NCBI RefSeq assembly: GCF_021603645.1
Contig: NZ_BQHJ01000001.1
Coordinates: 851,701 to 915,700 of the forward strand
Direction: 5' to 3'
Source of the DNA: Pseudomonas pseudonitroreducens
GTDB lineage: Bacteria > Pseudomonadota > Gammaproteobacteria > Pseudomonadales > Pseudomonadaceae
DNA length: 64,000 nucleotides
Below are positions 1-9,010 of this stretch, piece after piece (the stretch's first letter is position 1; each line of letters starts with the position of its first letter). The notes below the pieces were generated by a model, which saw nothing but the letters and a program-made list of their open reading frames with translations, was not told the DNA's origin and did no database searches. The position numbers were made by a program, and so were the translations under genes.

Positions 1-634
1 CCACCAGGAACTCCTGGCGATCACGTAGCAGCAGGGTGAACTTCAGCAGTTCTTCCATGACGTCGACCACCCGATCGTAGTAGGGCGACGGCTTCATGCG
101 GCCCGCTTCGTCGAACTCCAGGTAGGCCTTGGGCACCGAGGACTGGTTGGGGATGGTGAACATGCGCATCCAGCGGCCGAGCACGCGCAGCTGGTTGACC
201 ACGTTGAAGGATTGCGAGCCGCCGCAAACCTGCATGACCGCCAGTGTCTTGCCCTGGGTGGGGCGCATGGCGCCAAGCGCCAGGGGAATCCAGTCGATCT
301 GCGCCTTGAACACCGCCGACATTGCTCCGTGACGCTCCGGCGAGCACCACACCTGGCCTTCCGACCACTGCACCAGCTCACGCAGCTCCAGTACCTTGGG
401 GTGCTCCACGGGCACGTCGTCAGGCAGCGGCAGGCCGGAAGGGTGGAAGACTCGGGTTTCGGCGCCGAAGTGCTCCAGCAGGCGTGCGGCTTCTTCCACC
501 AGCAGGCGGCTGAAGGAGCGCTCGCGGGTCGATCCGTAGAGCAGCAGGATGCGCGGTTTGTGCTCGCTGGTACGGTTTGCCGCCGGCGGCAGGTCGAACA
601 GCGAAAGGTCGAGGTTGGGCAGTTGTTCCGACAT
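1..634 (-). CDS. arsH: ArsH, NADPH-dependent FMN reductase family (3' end off window)
   Basis: This is the last gene of the ars operon, truncated by the window edge: 211 codons are visible and the C-terminus lies outside. The N-terminal region has the flavodoxin-like phosphate-binding segment [14 protein letters not shown] (about residues 30-43), followed by [17 protein letters not shown] and the [10 protein letters not shown] segment typical of ArsH. The family is a tetrameric flavoprotein that oxidises trivalent organoarsenicals and reduces quinones and other acceptors. The ATG at 634 is preceded by AGGAG at good spacing, 13 bp after the arsC stop. The start and family are clear; only completeness is unknown. 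Confidence 0.93.
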   Translation of the reverse strand, partial: MSEQLPNLDLSLFDLPPAANRTSEHKPRILLLYGSTRERSFSRLLVEEAARLLEHFGAETRVFHPSGLPLPDDVPVEHPKVLELRELVQWSEGQVWCSPERHGAMSAVFKAQIDWIPLALGAMRPTQGKTLAVMQVCGGSQSFNVVNQLRVLGRWMRMFTIPNQSSVPKAYLEFDEAGRMKPSPYYDRVVDVMEELLKFTLLLRDRQEFLV

Positions 635-647
635 GTCTTGCTCCTGC

Positions 648-1118
648 TCAGAGGGCGCCGATTCGATCCAGCTCGCGCTTGAGTTCGTCGCGGCCGAGGG
701 TGTCGAAGGGCAGGGCCAGGAAGGCCCGGCAGCGCAGCTCAATGCGCGCCAGCGTGGCGCGGAAGGCCGCGTCGACGGTTGCCTCATCACCCTGCACATC
801 CGAAGGGTCTTCCAGGCCCCAGTGGGATTTCAGCGCGTGGCCGAAGTACACCGGGCAGGCTTCGCCGGCGGCCTTGTCGCAGACGGTGATGACAATGTCC
901 GGTGGGTTGCCTTCGAAGGCATCGTTGCCCTTGCTGCTCAGCCCCTCGATCGAGATGCCGGCCTGTTGCAGGGTGGTGAGGCTGCGCGGCAGCACCTGGC
1001 CCCTGGGGAAGCTGCCTGCGCTGATCGCCGCGAAGCCTTGCGGCGCCAGGTGGTTGAACAGCGCTTCGGAGAGGATGCTGCGGCAGCTGTTGGCCGTGCA
1101 CATGAACAGGACTCGCAT
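648..1118 (-). CDS. arsC: arsenate reductase, thioredoxin-coupled low-molecular-weight phosphatase type
   Basis: The 156-residue cytoplasmic enzyme reduces arsenate to arsenite for export by ArsB. The N-terminus carries the phosphatase-like P-loop CTANSCRS (nucleophilic C7, second C12, R13, a CX5R motif). A second cysteine pair, C80 and C88 in [13 protein letters not shown], is positioned like the redox relay pair of pI258-type ArsC, which points to thioredoxin rather than glutaredoxin as the electron donor. The start has a strong GGAGG ribosome binding site, and the gene sits 27 bp after arsB, so the two are probably co-transcribed. Confidence 0.95.
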   Translation of the reverse strand: MRVLFMCTANSCRSILSEALFNHLAPQGFAAISAGSFPRGQVLPRSLTTLQQAGISIEGLSSKGNDAFEGNPPDIVITVCDKAAGEACPVYFGHALKSHWGLEDPSDVQGDEATVDAAFRATLARIELRCRAFLALPFDTLGRDELKRELDRIGAL

Positions 1119-1145
1119 GGAAAGCTCCTCCGCTCAGGGCGGACG

Positions 1146-2429
1146 TCAGAGGCTCAGGCGCAGCGCCAGGGCCGAAAGAGTGATCAGCAGGACGGGCAGG
1201 GTCAGCAGGATGCCGACCCTGAAGTAGTAACCCCAGGTGATGCGCACGCCCTTGCGCTCCAGCACATGCAGCCAGAGCAGCGTGGCGAGGCTGCCGATGG
1301 GAGTGATCTTCGGGCCGAGGTCGCAGCCGATGACGTTGGCGTAGATCATCGCCTCGCGCACCAGGCCTTCCGCGCCGCTGGCCTGGATCGACAGGGCGCC
1401 GACCAGCACGCTGGGCATGTTGTTCATCACCGACGAGAGCAGCGCCGCGAGCAGCCCGGTACCAATGGCGGCGCTCCACAGGCCCTGTTCGGCAAGGCGG
1501 TCGAGCAACTGGGCAAGAAAGTCCGTGAGGCCGGCGTTCTTCAGGCCGTAGACCACCAGGTACATGCCGAGGGAGAAGATCACCACCTGCCAGGGCGCTT
1601 CACGCAGCACACGCCGGGTGGAGATGCGCTGGCCACGCGCGGCGACGGCAAACAGCAGCGCTGCGCAGACGGCGGCCACGGCGCTGACCGGGATGCCCAG
1701 CGGCTCCAGGGTGAACAGGCCGACCAGCAACAGCAGCAGCGTCCAGCCGCCGACGATAAACGTGGCGCGGTCATGGATCGCCGACCTTGGCTCCTTCAGC
1801 GCCTCGCGTGCGTACTGCCTGGGGATATCGCGGCGGAAGAACAGCAGGAGCACCAGCAGGGTGGCCGCGACGCTGGCAAGGTTCACCGGCAGCATCACCG
1901 AGGCGTATTCGGCGAAGCCCAGGCCGAAGTAATCCGCCGAGACGATGTTCACCAGGTTGGACACCACCAGCGGCAGGCTTGCGGTATCGGCGATGAAGCC
2001 GGCGGCCATGACGAACGCCAGCGTCGCCGCGGGAGGGAAGCGCAGCGCGAGCAGCATCGACATGACGATGGGGGTGAGGATCAGCGCTGCGCCGTCGTTG
2101 GCGAACAGTGCCGAGACGGCGGCGCCGAGCAATATGCAGAAGGCGAACAGGCGATAGCCGCTGCCATTCGCCCAGCGCGCTATGTGCAGTGCGGCCCATT
2201 CGAAGAAACCGGCCTCATCCAGCAGCAGGCTGATGATGATGACGGCGACGAAGGTGGCGGTGGCGTTCCAGACGATGGCCCACACGGTGGGGATGTCGTG
2301 CAGGGAAACCGCGCCCGCGGCGAGGGCTATCAACGCCCCCAGGGCGGCGCTCCAACCAACGCCAAGGCCCTTGGGCTGCCAGATGACCAGAACCAGGGTG
2401 AAGACGAAGACAGCAATGGCGACCAGCAT
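1146..2429 (-). CDS. arsB: arsenite efflux membrane protein ArsB
   Basis: This 427-residue polytopic inner-membrane protein matches the usual ArsB length. Hydrophobic segments run from residue 1 to the C-terminus, with long loops that include the [18 protein letters not shown] stretch near the middle. The conserved [12 protein letters not shown] segment (about residues 110-120) and VMNNMPSVL (about residue 315) are ArsB/NhaD-superfamily signatures. The protein expels arsenite or antimonite using the membrane potential. It lies 21 bp after arsR and upstream of arsC. No arsA or arsD is present, so it probably works without an ATPase partner. Confidence 0.95.
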   Translation of the reverse strand: MLVAIAVFVFTLVLVIWQPKGLGVGWSAALGALIALAAGAVSLHDIPTVWAIVWNATATFVAVIIISLLLDEAGFFEWAALHIARWANGSGYRLFAFCILLGAAVSALFANDGAALILTPIVMSMLLALRFPPAATLAFVMAAGFIADTASLPLVVSNLVNIVSADYFGLGFAEYASVMLPVNLASVAATLLVLLLFFRRDIPRQYAREALKEPRSAIHDRATFIVGGWTLLLLLVGLFTLEPLGIPVSAVAAVCAALLFAVAARGQRISTRRVLREAPWQVVIFSLGMYLVVYGLKNAGLTDFLAQLLDRLAEQGLWSAAIGTGLLAALLSSVMNNMPSVLVGALSIQASGAEGLVREAMIYANVIGCDLGPKITPIGSLATLLWLHVLERKGVRITWGYYFRVGILLTLPVLLITLSALALRLSL

Positions 2430-2450
2430 GGATGACTCGCTCGAATGGAC

Positions 2451-2798
2451 TCAGCAACAGGCGGCGTCACGGACGGGGCGGCCGTCCATGTTCTGCAGGC
2501 GCAGGCTGTTGTCGGCCAGCCATTGCGCGTTGGCCCGCAGGGTGACCTGCAGCATCTCGTGGACCCAGGCAGGCAGCTCGGGGTTGAGGCGGTAATACAC
2601 CCACTGGCCCTGGCGGCGATCCAGCAGCAGGCCACTGCTACGCAATTGCGCCAGGTGGCGGCTGATCTTCGGCTGGCTGTCGTCCAGGGCGCACATCAGC
2701 TCGCAGACGCAGAGCTCGCCCAGGCTGGCAATCAGCAGGGTGGCGCGAGCGCGGGTTTCGTCGGCCAGGCTCTTGAAGACTTCGGGTGGGGTGATCAT
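2451..2798 (-). CDS. arsR: ArsR/SmtB-family arsenic-responsive repressor
   Basis: The 115-residue winged-helix repressor is the first gene of arsRBCH. The metalloid-binding segment GELCVCELMC supplies C30, C32 and C36 at the start of the recognition region, followed by the DNA-binding helix SQPKISRHLAQLRSSGLL. Arsenite binding to these cysteines is known to release this type of ArsR from DNA. A perfect 10-bp inverted repeat lies just upstream of the start (2813-2844) and is the likely operator. The C-terminus ends with two cysteines (DAACC), which could also take part in thiol chemistry. Confidence 0.95.
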   Translation of the reverse strand: MITPPEVFKSLADETRARATLLIASLGELCVCELMCALDDSQPKISRHLAQLRSSGLLLDRRQGQWVYYRLNPELPAWVHEMLQVTLRANAQWLADNSLRLQNMDGRPVRDAACC

Positions 2799-2812
2799 GG
2801 CTTCATCTTCAT

Positions 2813-2844
2813 ATATGGATAATCGAATATACGGTTATCCATAT
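2813..2844. promoter_or_regulatory. ars operator palindrome
   Basis: ATATGGATAA (2813-2822) and TTATCCATAT (2835-2844) form a perfect 10-bp inverted repeat with a 12-bp AT-rich spacer. It begins 15 bp upstream of the arsR start in otherwise GC-rich DNA. ArsR dimers bind imperfect palindromes at this position, so autoregulation of arsRBCH is expected. The repeat is seen directly; its protein partner is inferred. Confidence 0.75.
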
Positions 2845-2924
2845 GTTTTAGGCAAGCCTAGTGTTTTGCGCAGCCCGCCAAACCTGAGTCTGCCATTTCT
2901 GCTGGGTGTCGCCCTTCGTCGCCA

Positions 2925-2953
2925 AAATCTAAATTTAAATTGAATTTAGATTT
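2925..2953. promoter_or_regulatory. palindromic operator upstream of the TetR gene
   Basis: AAATCTAAATT (2925-2935) and AATTTAGATTT (2943-2953) are perfect 11-bp arms around a 7-bp spacer, ending 47 bp before the TetR start. The site is strikingly AT-rich and has the size and symmetry of a TetR-family operator. It probably controls the regulator and the adjoining exporter, and the AT-rich arms may also contain promoter elements. Confidence 0.7.
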
Positions 2954-3000
2954 AACCTGGGCCAGGCTAGCCGACATTGCCAGATTGTTCAGGAGTCACC

Positions 3001-3666
3001 ATGGCCTCCCGCGAATCCCGAAAAGACGGTGAAGCGACGCGCATCCGCATCCTGGAGGCGGCCGGCGAGCTGTTCTCCAACCTCGGCTTTGGCGAAACCA
3101 GCAACAAGGCGGTGGCGGCCAAGGCTGAAGTCGACCTGGCCTCGATCAACTACCACTTTGGCAGCCGCAATGGCCTCTACCAGGCGGTACTGGGGGAGGC
3201 CCGCCGGCGCTTTCTGGATATCGCCGACCTGCAACGGATCATCCAGAGCGAGCAGCCGGCGCCGGACAAATTGCGCGCATTGACCGAACTAGTCGTGCGC
3301 AAGGCCGCGCGCGGGCGGGAGAGCTGGCATCTGCGAGTGCTGGCGGCCGAGGCCCTGGCGCCCAGCAGCCATGGCCAGGAAGTCCTGCACCCGGAGAAGG
3401 CGCTGAAGCTGACATTGCTCAAGCAGTTGTTCAGCGAGATCACCGGCATAGCGGCCGATGATCCCGCGCTGGTGCCCTGCATTCTCAGCGTGACCGCGCC
3501 CTGGGCAATGTTGCTGATCGGCCCGCGCGGGGGGCATGGCGCCTTGCGCGACATTCTCGACATGCCCGCGGACATGGTTGTCGCCCAGCTTTACAGCTTC
3601 ACCCTGGCGGGCCTGCAGGAAGTCGGCCGGCAGTACCACCAGCGCGCCACGCCAGCGAAGTCCTGA
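3001..3666 (+). CDS. TetR-family regulator with CerR-like C-terminal domain
   Basis: The 221-residue protein has an N-terminal TetR helix-turn-helix (TRIRILEAAGELFSNLGF, then ASINYHFGSRNGLYQAVL, residues about 12-65) and a C-terminal ligand domain resembling the DUF1956/CerR group. I chose the ATG at 3001 rather than an upstream in-frame codon at 2977 because it is preceded by CAGGAG. It lies downstream of a perfect palindrome and 56 bp before a DHA2 multidrug exporter on the same strand, so it is probably the local repressor of that exporter. The inducer is unknown. Confidence 0.85.
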   Translation: MASRESRKDGEATRIRILEAAGELFSNLGFGETSNKAVAAKAEVDLASINYHFGSRNGLYQAVLGEARRRFLDIADLQRIIQSEQPAPDKLRALTELVVRKAARGRESWHLRVLAAEALAPSSHGQEVLHPEKALKLTLLKQLFSEITGIAADDPALVPCILSVTAPWAMLLIGPRGGHGALRDILDMPADMVVAQLYSFTLAGLQEVGRQYHQRATPAKS

Positions 3667-3722
3667 GCGCGGCCGCCACACGATTGATACCCAACGACGT
3701 CCCATCTCATCAGGTCAGCCCC

Positions 3723-5249
3723 ATGCAATCGGCTTCCAATCAATCCCTGGGCACCAGCGCCGGTCCTGCGCACGACGCCGAGACGACCCGCCCATCCATT
3801 CCACTGCTGCTGGCAGCGCTGCTGCTGGTGATGTTCCTCGCGGCGCTGGACCAGACCATCGTATCCACCGCACTGCCCACGATCGTTGGCGAGCTGGGCG
3901 GGTTGCACCTGTTGTCATGGGTGGTGACCGCCTACCTGCTGGCATCCACCGTGGTGGTGCCGCTGTACGGCAAATTCGGCGACTTGTATGGCCGCAAGCT
4001 GGTGCTGCAGACCGCCATCGTGCTGTTCCTGCTGGGCTCGGCACTCTGCGGGCTGGCACAGAACATGACCCAGCTGATTGTCCTGCGGGCTCTCCAGGGG
4101 CTGGGTGGCGGGGGGCTGATGGTGGTGGCGATGGCGGCGATCGGCGATGTCATCCCGCCGGCCGAGCGTGGTCGCTACCAGGGGCTGTTCGGTGGCGTGT
4201 TCGGCCTCGCCACGGTGGTCGGTCCATTGGTGGGCGGCTTCCTGGTCGAGCACCTGTCGTGGCGCTGGATCTTCTACATCAACCTGCCGCTGGGCTTGCT
4301 CGCGTTGCTGGTAATCGGCAGCGCGTTCCGCCCCCACGTTGCCCGGGTGAAACACGTCATCGATTACTTCGGCGCCTTTTTCCTCACCTTGGCGCTCGCC
4401 TCCCTGGTGCTGATCACCAGCCTGGGCGGCAGCACCCTGCCGTGGACGTCGATCGACATCATGTGCCTTGCGCTCTTCGCCATTGTCGGAGTGGTCGGCT
4501 TCGTCCACGAGCAGCGAATCGCCGCGGAGCCGATCATGCCACTGCACCTGTTCCGCCACCGCACCTTCGTGCTGGCCGGGCTGATCGGGTTCACCGTGGG
4601 GGTCTCGCTGTTTGGTTCGGTGACCTTCCTGCCGCTCTACATGCAGGTGGTCAAGGACGCCACGCCCACCAGCGCGGGATTGCAGATGCTGCCCCTGATG
4701 GGGGCGATGCTGGTGGTGTCGGCGATCACCGGTCGCCTGATCAGTCGGTGGGGGCGCTACCGGGTATTCCCCATCCTCGGCACCCTGCTGCAGGTCATTG
4801 CCCTGGCACTGCTGAGTCGTCTCGACCTGCAGTCGTCCATGCTGCAGATGAATCTCTACATGGCGTTGCTGGGGGCAGGGCTGGGGATGGTGATGCAGGT
4901 GCTGATCCTGGCGGTGCAGAACAGCGTCGAGTTCCGCCATATGGGCGTGGCCACCTCCGGCGCGACGCTGTTCCGCTCCATCGGTGGCTCGATTGGCGTG
5001 TCGGTGTTCGGCGCACTCTTTTCCCATGAACTGATGAGCCGGCTCACCAGCAGCTTCCCGGCAAGTGCCGGGTCGCCCGCCAACCTCTCACCGGCCGCCG
5101 TGCATGCGTTGCCCGCCGCATTGCAGCAGACCTATCTGGAGGCATTCTCCGGGTCGATGCACTGGGTATTCCTGGTGGCATGCGTGGTCAGCGGCGTGGC
5201 CTTCATGCTGTCCTGGCTGCTGCAGGAAGTGCCGCTGCGCAGAGCCTGA
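3723..5249 (+). CDS. DHA2-family (14-helix) MFS multidrug exporter
   Basis: The 508-residue inner-membrane proton antiporter has the EmrB/QacA architecture. LAALDQTIVSTALPTIVGEL opens helix 1 with the conserved Asp, and GKFGDLYGRK is the A-motif loop between helices 2 and 3. Fourteen hydrophobic segments can be counted. The ATG at 3723 is preferred over a TTG at 3684 because the extra 13 residues are not membrane-like and the family normally has a short N-terminus. The upstream TetR gene is its probable regulator. Substrates cannot be read from the sequence; no EmrA-type membrane fusion partner is adjacent. Confidence 0.88.
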   Translation: MQSASNQSLGTSAGPAHDAETTRPSIPLLLAALLLVMFLAALDQTIVSTALPTIVGELGGLHLLSWVVTAYLLASTVVVPLYGKFGDLYGRKLVLQTAIVLFLLGSALCGLAQNMTQLIVLRALQGLGGGGLMVVAMAAIGDVIPPAERGRYQGLFGGVFGLATVVGPLVGGFLVEHLSWRWIFYINLPLGLLALLVIGSAFRPHVARVKHVIDYFGAFFLTLALASLVLITSLGGSTLPWTSIDIMCLALFAIVGVVGFVHEQRIAAEPIMPLHLFRHRTFVLAGLIGFTVGVSLFGSVTFLPLYMQVVKDATPTSAGLQMLPLMGAMLVVSAITGRLISRWGRYRVFPILGTLLQVIALALLSRLDLQSSMLQMNLYMALLGAGLGMVMQVLILAVQNSVEFRHMGVATSGATLFRSIGGSIGVSVFGALFSHELMSRLTSSFPASAGSPANLSPAAVHALPAALQQTYLEAFSGSMHWVFLVACVVSGVAFMLSWLLQEVPLRRA

Positions 5250-5258
5250 GGTACCCCT

Positions 5259-5320
5259 CCAGCTCGAATTTCCCGCCTGGCTTGCCGTGGCAGCAGCCTC
5301 AGGCGGGAAGCTCGAGCTGG
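5259..5320. terminator. large bidirectional hairpin between convergent genes
   Basis: CCAGCTCGA (5259-5267) pairs with TCGAGCTGG (5312-5320), and TTCCCGCCTG (5270-5279) pairs with CAGGCGGGAA (5300-5309), giving two stacked stems and a 20-nt loop. One arm is the last codons of the kinase gene, so the structure can stop transcription from both the exporter and the kinase side. No T-run follows on either side. Confidence 0.6.
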
Positions 5321-6645
5321 ACGCACAGGCCGCTCCTGCTCTCGGGGTCCGAGTAATCCAGCGTTATCCTCGCGCCGAGTCGGTGGGCTATCGCACTGAC
5401 GATCGACAGGCCCAGGCCTGAGCCAATTTCTTCGCTACCCGCGATGCGGTAGAAGGCGTCGAAAACCCGCTCCCGCTCCGCTTCGGGGATGCCGGGGCCG
5501 GTGTCCCGGACCTGGAGAACGACGACGGCGCCGCGACGCTGCACCAGGAGATCGACCTTGCCGCCGGGAGGCGTGTAGCGCACCGCATTGTCAGCCAGAT
5601 TCTTGATCAGCATCTGCAGGTCGAATTCGTTGACCACCACCTCGCAGTCATCCCCCTCGACGCCCAGGTCGATCTGCTTCCTGTCTGCGACCGGCAGGAG
5701 TTCCTCCAGCACCGCCCGGTAGACCTTGTGCACCGACACCTGCTGCTCGGGCGCAGCCGTCGAGGACTGCGCACTGGCAAGCGCCAGTAGCTGGTCGATC
5801 AGGTTGCGGCCACGCTCGATGCCTTGCCGGAGTTTGCTCAAGCGCTCCCTGGCCGGCTCGGGCATTGGCGTGGCTGCAAGCCGCTCCGCCTGCAGGGACA
5901 GTGCGGTCAGGGGGGAGCGCAGTTCGTGCGCGGCATCCGCCACGAAGCGCCGCTGCGACTCCATGGACCGTGCAACGCGCCCCAGCAGGCGGTTGATCGC
6001 CAGGACGAACGAGCGCACCTCGGTGGGCAGATGGCGCGTCTCGATGGGCGCCATGTCCTGCTCGTCGCGGCGATCCAGCTCGCTGGACAGCGTGGCAATC
6101 GGTCGGAACAACTTGCGAACCAGGTCCGCCACGACGAGCAGCAGGACCGGGATCAGGATCACCAGGGGAAGCAGCCCCCGCCAGGCGCTCTCGCGCGCGT
6201 CGCGGTCGCGGCTGCCGGTCTCCTGGGCGACGGCGATACGCTGCCCGCCGGCGGTGGTACGCACCAGCACGCGGAACTCCTCGCCGGCAACGGCCACGGT
6301 GGAAAAACCCTCCTGCAGCGTGCTCGGTATCGGCAGCGGCAGGCTATTGTCGCCCGTGCCGGGCGCATTGGCGCTGTCTGCCAGGAATTGCACCACGACC
6401 CGGGTTTCTTCGTTGTCTCCCGCGATGGCGGGGGCAGCCGCCGGGTATTGCAGGGTCATCTGCTGCCGTTCGAACAGCGCGGCAACCTGCTTCAGGGTGT
6501 TGTCCTGCATCTCCAGCGCTTCGTCGTAGGCCGATACGAAAGCGAAGATGCCCGCGAGCATGGCGACAATCAGGATGGTCACGCAGAGCGCCAGGGAGAG
6601 GCGGAACTGCACGGAATCCCTCAGTCGCTTTTGCAGACCATCCAT
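5299..6645 (-). CDS. sensor histidine kinase (QseC/TctE-like)
   Basis: The 448-residue kinase has a transmembrane helix at about 15-38, a periplasmic sensor of about 115 residues, a second helix at about 157-178, a HAMP-like linker, and the HisKA box RFVADAAHELRSPLTAL with phospho-acceptor H240. The ATPase domain shows the N-box NLADNAVRYTPPGG and the G-box DTGPGIPEAERERVF. It starts inside the end of the response-regulator gene (25-bp overlap), so the pair is translationally coupled. The periplasmic domain suggests an extracytoplasmic signal; the ligand is unknown. Confidence 0.92.
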   Translation of the reverse strand: MDGLQKRLRDSVQFRLSLALCVTILIVAMLAGIFAFVSAYDEALEMQDNTLKQVAALFERQQMTLQYPAAAPAIAGDNEETRVVVQFLADSANAPGTGDNSLPLPIPSTLQEGFSTVAVAGEEFRVLVRTTAGGQRIAVAQETGSRDRDARESAWRGLLPLVILIPVLLLVVADLVRKLFRPIATLSSELDRRDEQDMAPIETRHLPTEVRSFVLAINRLLGRVARSMESQRRFVADAAHELRSPLTALSLQAERLAATPMPEPARERLSKLRQGIERGRNLIDQLLALASAQSSTAAPEQQVSVHKVYRAVLEELLPVADRKQIDLGVEGDDCEVVVNEFDLQMLIKNLADNAVRYTPPGGKVDLLVQRRGAVVVLQVRDTGPGIPEAERERVFDAFYRIAGSEEIGSGLGLSIVSAIAHRLGARITLDYSDPESRSGLCVQLELPA

Positions 6646-7286
6646 CCCATTCCCCTGACATTCTTGATGACGTGAGTGCCCAGTTTCTTGCGCAGCGAGT
6701 GGATCAGGAACTCGACCGCGTTGCTTTCAACCTCGTGCCCCCAGCCGTAGATGCGGTCCTCCAGTTCGCTGCGCGAGAGGATCGCTCCAGGTCGTATCAG
6801 CAACGCCTGCAGCAGGCTGAACTCCCGGTTGGAGAGCAGGACGCCCTGGGTTTCCGAGCTGCTGGCGTGCTTTGAAACAGGGTCGAGCGTCACCATGCCA
6901 TTGCTGAGCGCGGGGGAGGCATTTCCTCCCTTGCGGCGCATCACCGCCCTCATCCGTGCGAGTAGCTCAGCCATCGCGAAGGGTTTCAGCAGATAGTCGT
7001 CCGCGCCACCGTCCAGCCCTTTCAGGCGGTTGTCGAGGCTGTCTCGTGCGGTGATGATGACCAGGGGGACGGGGTTGTCCTGCGAGCGGATATCGGCGAG
7101 TACGCTCAACCCATCGCGCCCGGGCAGGCCGAGGTCGAGCAGGATCTGGTCATATGCCTGCGCGCGCAGGGCTGAAAGTGCGCTGGGGCCGTTGTTCACC
7201 CAGTCGACGGCATAGCCGGCATCCTCCAGCGCGCCTTCGATGGCCTCAGCGATCATGGCGTCGTCTTCGACAAGCAGTACCCGCAT
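6621..7286 (-). CDS. OmpR/PhoB-family response regulator
   Basis: The 221-residue regulator has a receiver domain with acidic pocket E7/D8/D9, phospho-acceptor D51 (ILLDLGLPGRDG) and K101 (DDYLLKPF), followed by a winged-helix DNA-binding domain ending RKKLGTHVIKNVRGMGWMV. I chose the ATG at 7286, which begins MRVLLVEDD at the canonical position. A TTG 21 bp upstream only adds an atypical extension. It is the first gene of the kinase pair. The neighbouring lipoprotein and membrane protein genes (7389-8614) lie upstream on the same strand and may be its targets. Confidence 0.93.
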   Translation of the reverse strand: MRVLLVEDDAMIAEAIEGALEDAGYAVDWVNNGPSALSALRAQAYDQILLDLGLPGRDGLSVLADIRSQDNPVPLVIITARDSLDNRLKGLDGGADDYLLKPFAMAELLARMRAVMRRKGGNASPALSNGMVTLDPVSKHASSSETQGVLLSNREFSLLQALLIRPGAILSRSELEDRIYGWGHEVESNAVEFLIHSLRKKLGTHVIKNVRGMGWMVCKSD

Positions 7287-7313
7287 ACGTCGGCCTCTGG
7301 ATTGCAAATGCGC

Positions 7314-7346
7314 GATGCACGGTCGCCAGTGAGGCGGCCGTGCATC
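7314..7346. terminator. hairpin between the lipoprotein gene and the response regulator
   Basis: GATGCACGG (7314-7322) pairs with CCGTGCATC (7338-7346), and the stem continues inward to about 14 pairs with one G-U, leaving a 5-nt loop. It follows the lipoprotein gene on the minus strand and precedes the response-regulator start, so it may terminate or attenuate read-through into the two-component operon. Confidence 0.5.
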
Positions 7347-7388
7347 GACCCCGGACGTTTGTCCCGGGAAGGATAGTCTTGTCGAACG

Positions 7389-7820
7389 TTACGATTGGCG
7401 CTGGCCCTGGAGTTTATCGAATACCTTCATCAGGTCGTCCATGGCCGCTTTGCAGTTCGCCTGCTGCGGATTGCTGTCGCGCAGCGCATCCAGCGCCCGG
7501 TCGATGGCCTTGTCGAGTGTATGCCAGTCGCTGACGGCGCGAGGTTTGATGCCGGCCTCGGCTTCGTCCCACGCCAGTTCGAGGTCCTTGATGCGCGCCT
7601 TGCCTTTTTCCAGCTGGTTCTGCTCGACGAGTGCGCTCACGTCTGCGGCGATGTTGCGGAACTCGGACAGATCGCCAAGCTGGGTAGCCTGGGCGGAGCT
7701 GGTCTGCTGGCTGGCGCCGACCTTGGGCTCGTCCGGCTTCGAGCAGCCCGCGGCGAGGCCCAGCAGGGCGATGGCAGAGGCGAGGGCGAGCTTGCAGATG
7801 ATTTTCTTGAAGTAGGGCAT
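7389..7820 (-). CDS. small predicted lipoprotein of unknown function
   Basis: The 143-residue protein begins with a signal sequence ending in the lipobox LAAGC (cysteine at about residue 26), so it is probably anchored in the envelope. The mature part is hydrophilic, alpha-helical in character and charged ([21 protein letters not shown]). The ATG at 7820 has GAGG upstream; an earlier codon at 7847 would disturb the signal peptide. It lies 26 bp downstream of the repeat-containing membrane protein on the same strand, suggesting an operon, and just upstream of the two-component genes. I do not recognise a named family. Confidence 0.75.
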   Translation of the reverse strand: MPYFKKIICKLALASAIALLGLAAGCSKPDEPKVGASQQTSSAQATQLGDLSEFRNIAADVSALVEQNQLEKGKARIKDLELAWDEAEAGIKPRAVSDWHTLDKAIDRALDALRDSNPQQANCKAAMDDLMKVFDKLQGQRQS

Positions 7821-7846
7821 TGGTAAAACCTCGGAAGAAGTCAGCA

Positions 7847-8614
7847 TTACTGAGTGAGACGTTTGCTATTGCCGATGCCGAGCTGGGCTACCGTCACCAG
7901 CATCAGGATCACGCAAAGGAAGATGGCGCTGGTCCAGGTGGCGCCCATGCCGAGGCCGCCGTAGGTCTTGGCCTGGGTGAGCAGGTCGCCCAGGGAGGCG
8001 CCGAACGGGCGAGTCAGGATGTAGGCGGTCCAGAAGGCCAGGACGACATCCGCGCCGAGCTTCCAGGCCACGAAGGTCGCCGCGATCAGCGCACCGAACA
8101 GCACGACGCCGACGGTGAAGCCCATGCTCAGGGCCTCGGTCGCCAGGTCGCCGGCGGCAGTGCCCAGGGCGAAGGTGCACAGCACCGTGGTCCAGTAGAA
8201 GATCTCGCGCCGCGGGGTCACGATTTCCTTGATGGAAAGATTCCGCTCGATCGCGTACCAGAAGCCGAAATTGACCGCCAGGAGTACGGAGAACACTGCC
8301 GTGCTGACATACAGGCTGACGTTGAGCTCGTCGGTGAGAATGTCGGTCAACTGCGTACCGAGGATGCTCACCACGACGACCGTCAGCCAGTAGATCCAGG
8401 GCGTGTAGGCGCGGGTGCGCAATTGCCAGGCCAGTGCAGCCGCGAGCAACAGCGCCATGGCCGCGGTGGTGATGCCCAGGCCGAGCCCTGCATCCACCGC
8501 GAGAAAGTCGGCGAACGTCTCTCCCACGGTGGTGGACATGATCTTGATGATCCAGAAGGACAACGTCACTTCCGGGACCTTGTTGAGCCAGTGGCTTGTG
8601 CTGGTTGGGTTCAT
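7847..8614 (-). CDS. COG4705-like polytopic membrane protein with four internal repeats
   Basis: The 255-residue inner-membrane protein appears to have about eight helices. Four segments share exactly the pattern aromatic-W-x9-G-x4-D-hydrophobic: W21/G31/D36, W76/G86/D91, W141/G151/D156 and W195/G205/D210. This implies an ancient fourfold duplication with one buried Asp per repeat, as might suit cation or proton handling. The sequence resembles the uncharacterised COG4705 membrane proteins. It heads a probable operon with the lipoprotein and the two-component system. Its biochemical function is not known to me. Confidence 0.8.
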   Translation of the reverse strand: MNPTSTSHWLNKVPEVTLSFWIIKIMSTTVGETFADFLAVDAGLGLGITTAAMALLLAAALAWQLRTRAYTPWIYWLTVVVVSILGTQLTDILTDELNVSLYVSTAVFSVLLAVNFGFWYAIERNLSIKEIVTPRREIFYWTTVLCTFALGTAAGDLATEALSMGFTVGVVLFGALIAATFVAWKLGADVVLAFWTAYILTRPFGASLGDLLTQAKTYGGLGMGATWTSAIFLCVILMLVTVAQLGIGNSKRLTQ

Positions 8615-9010
8615 TCGAGGCGTCTCTCCGGCTACGCATCAGTTGGCGTGGAGGAGAGCCTACCGGCCAATACTTAGCTGAGACTGAGGCCGCTCGAAGA
8701 GCTGCGGGAGGTCTTCCTGCTCGTTGCAGGGTCAGCTCAAGCGCGGCGTGCAGAGCGATCGGTCGGCCAGGAGCGCGATCCGCGCCGCGCGGATTTCGCG
8801 GTGAGCGGCCGCGATCTCTATAGCCTTGGGAATACATGAGCGCAGGGCCGCTTGGCGAGTGATCTGGCGCGCCCACGCCTCCAGGTCGCGCTTGCGCGCG
8901 GAAGGTGACGCACGATTGCCGCGCGTTACCCTTGCGGAGCCTGCTGGGCGGTGAAGTAGTCGCCGGTTCGCCACGCTATGTCGGCAACTCGCGCACCCAC
9001 AGGAAACGAG
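8615..9010. other. intergenic region without a supported gene
   Basis: This stretch of nearly 400 bp lies between two minus-strand operons. The only open frame of note is an 80-codon minus-strand frame at 8732-8974 without a family resemblance or a convincing ribosome binding site. It may be a decayed gene or chance. The part next to 8614 should carry the promoter of the membrane-protein operon, but I could not pick a clear element. Confidence 0.5.

Noticed and set aside
549-2435. 628-codon plus-strand open frame across the ars genes
   Set aside because: It is antisense to arsC and arsB, low in hydrophobic periodicity and rich in Q/G/R/D, as expected from the opposite strand of GC-rich genes.
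8732-8974. 80-codon minus-strand frame in an intergenic region
   Set aside because: No good ribosome binding site, no family resemblance, and biased composition; kept only as a remark in the intergenic entry.
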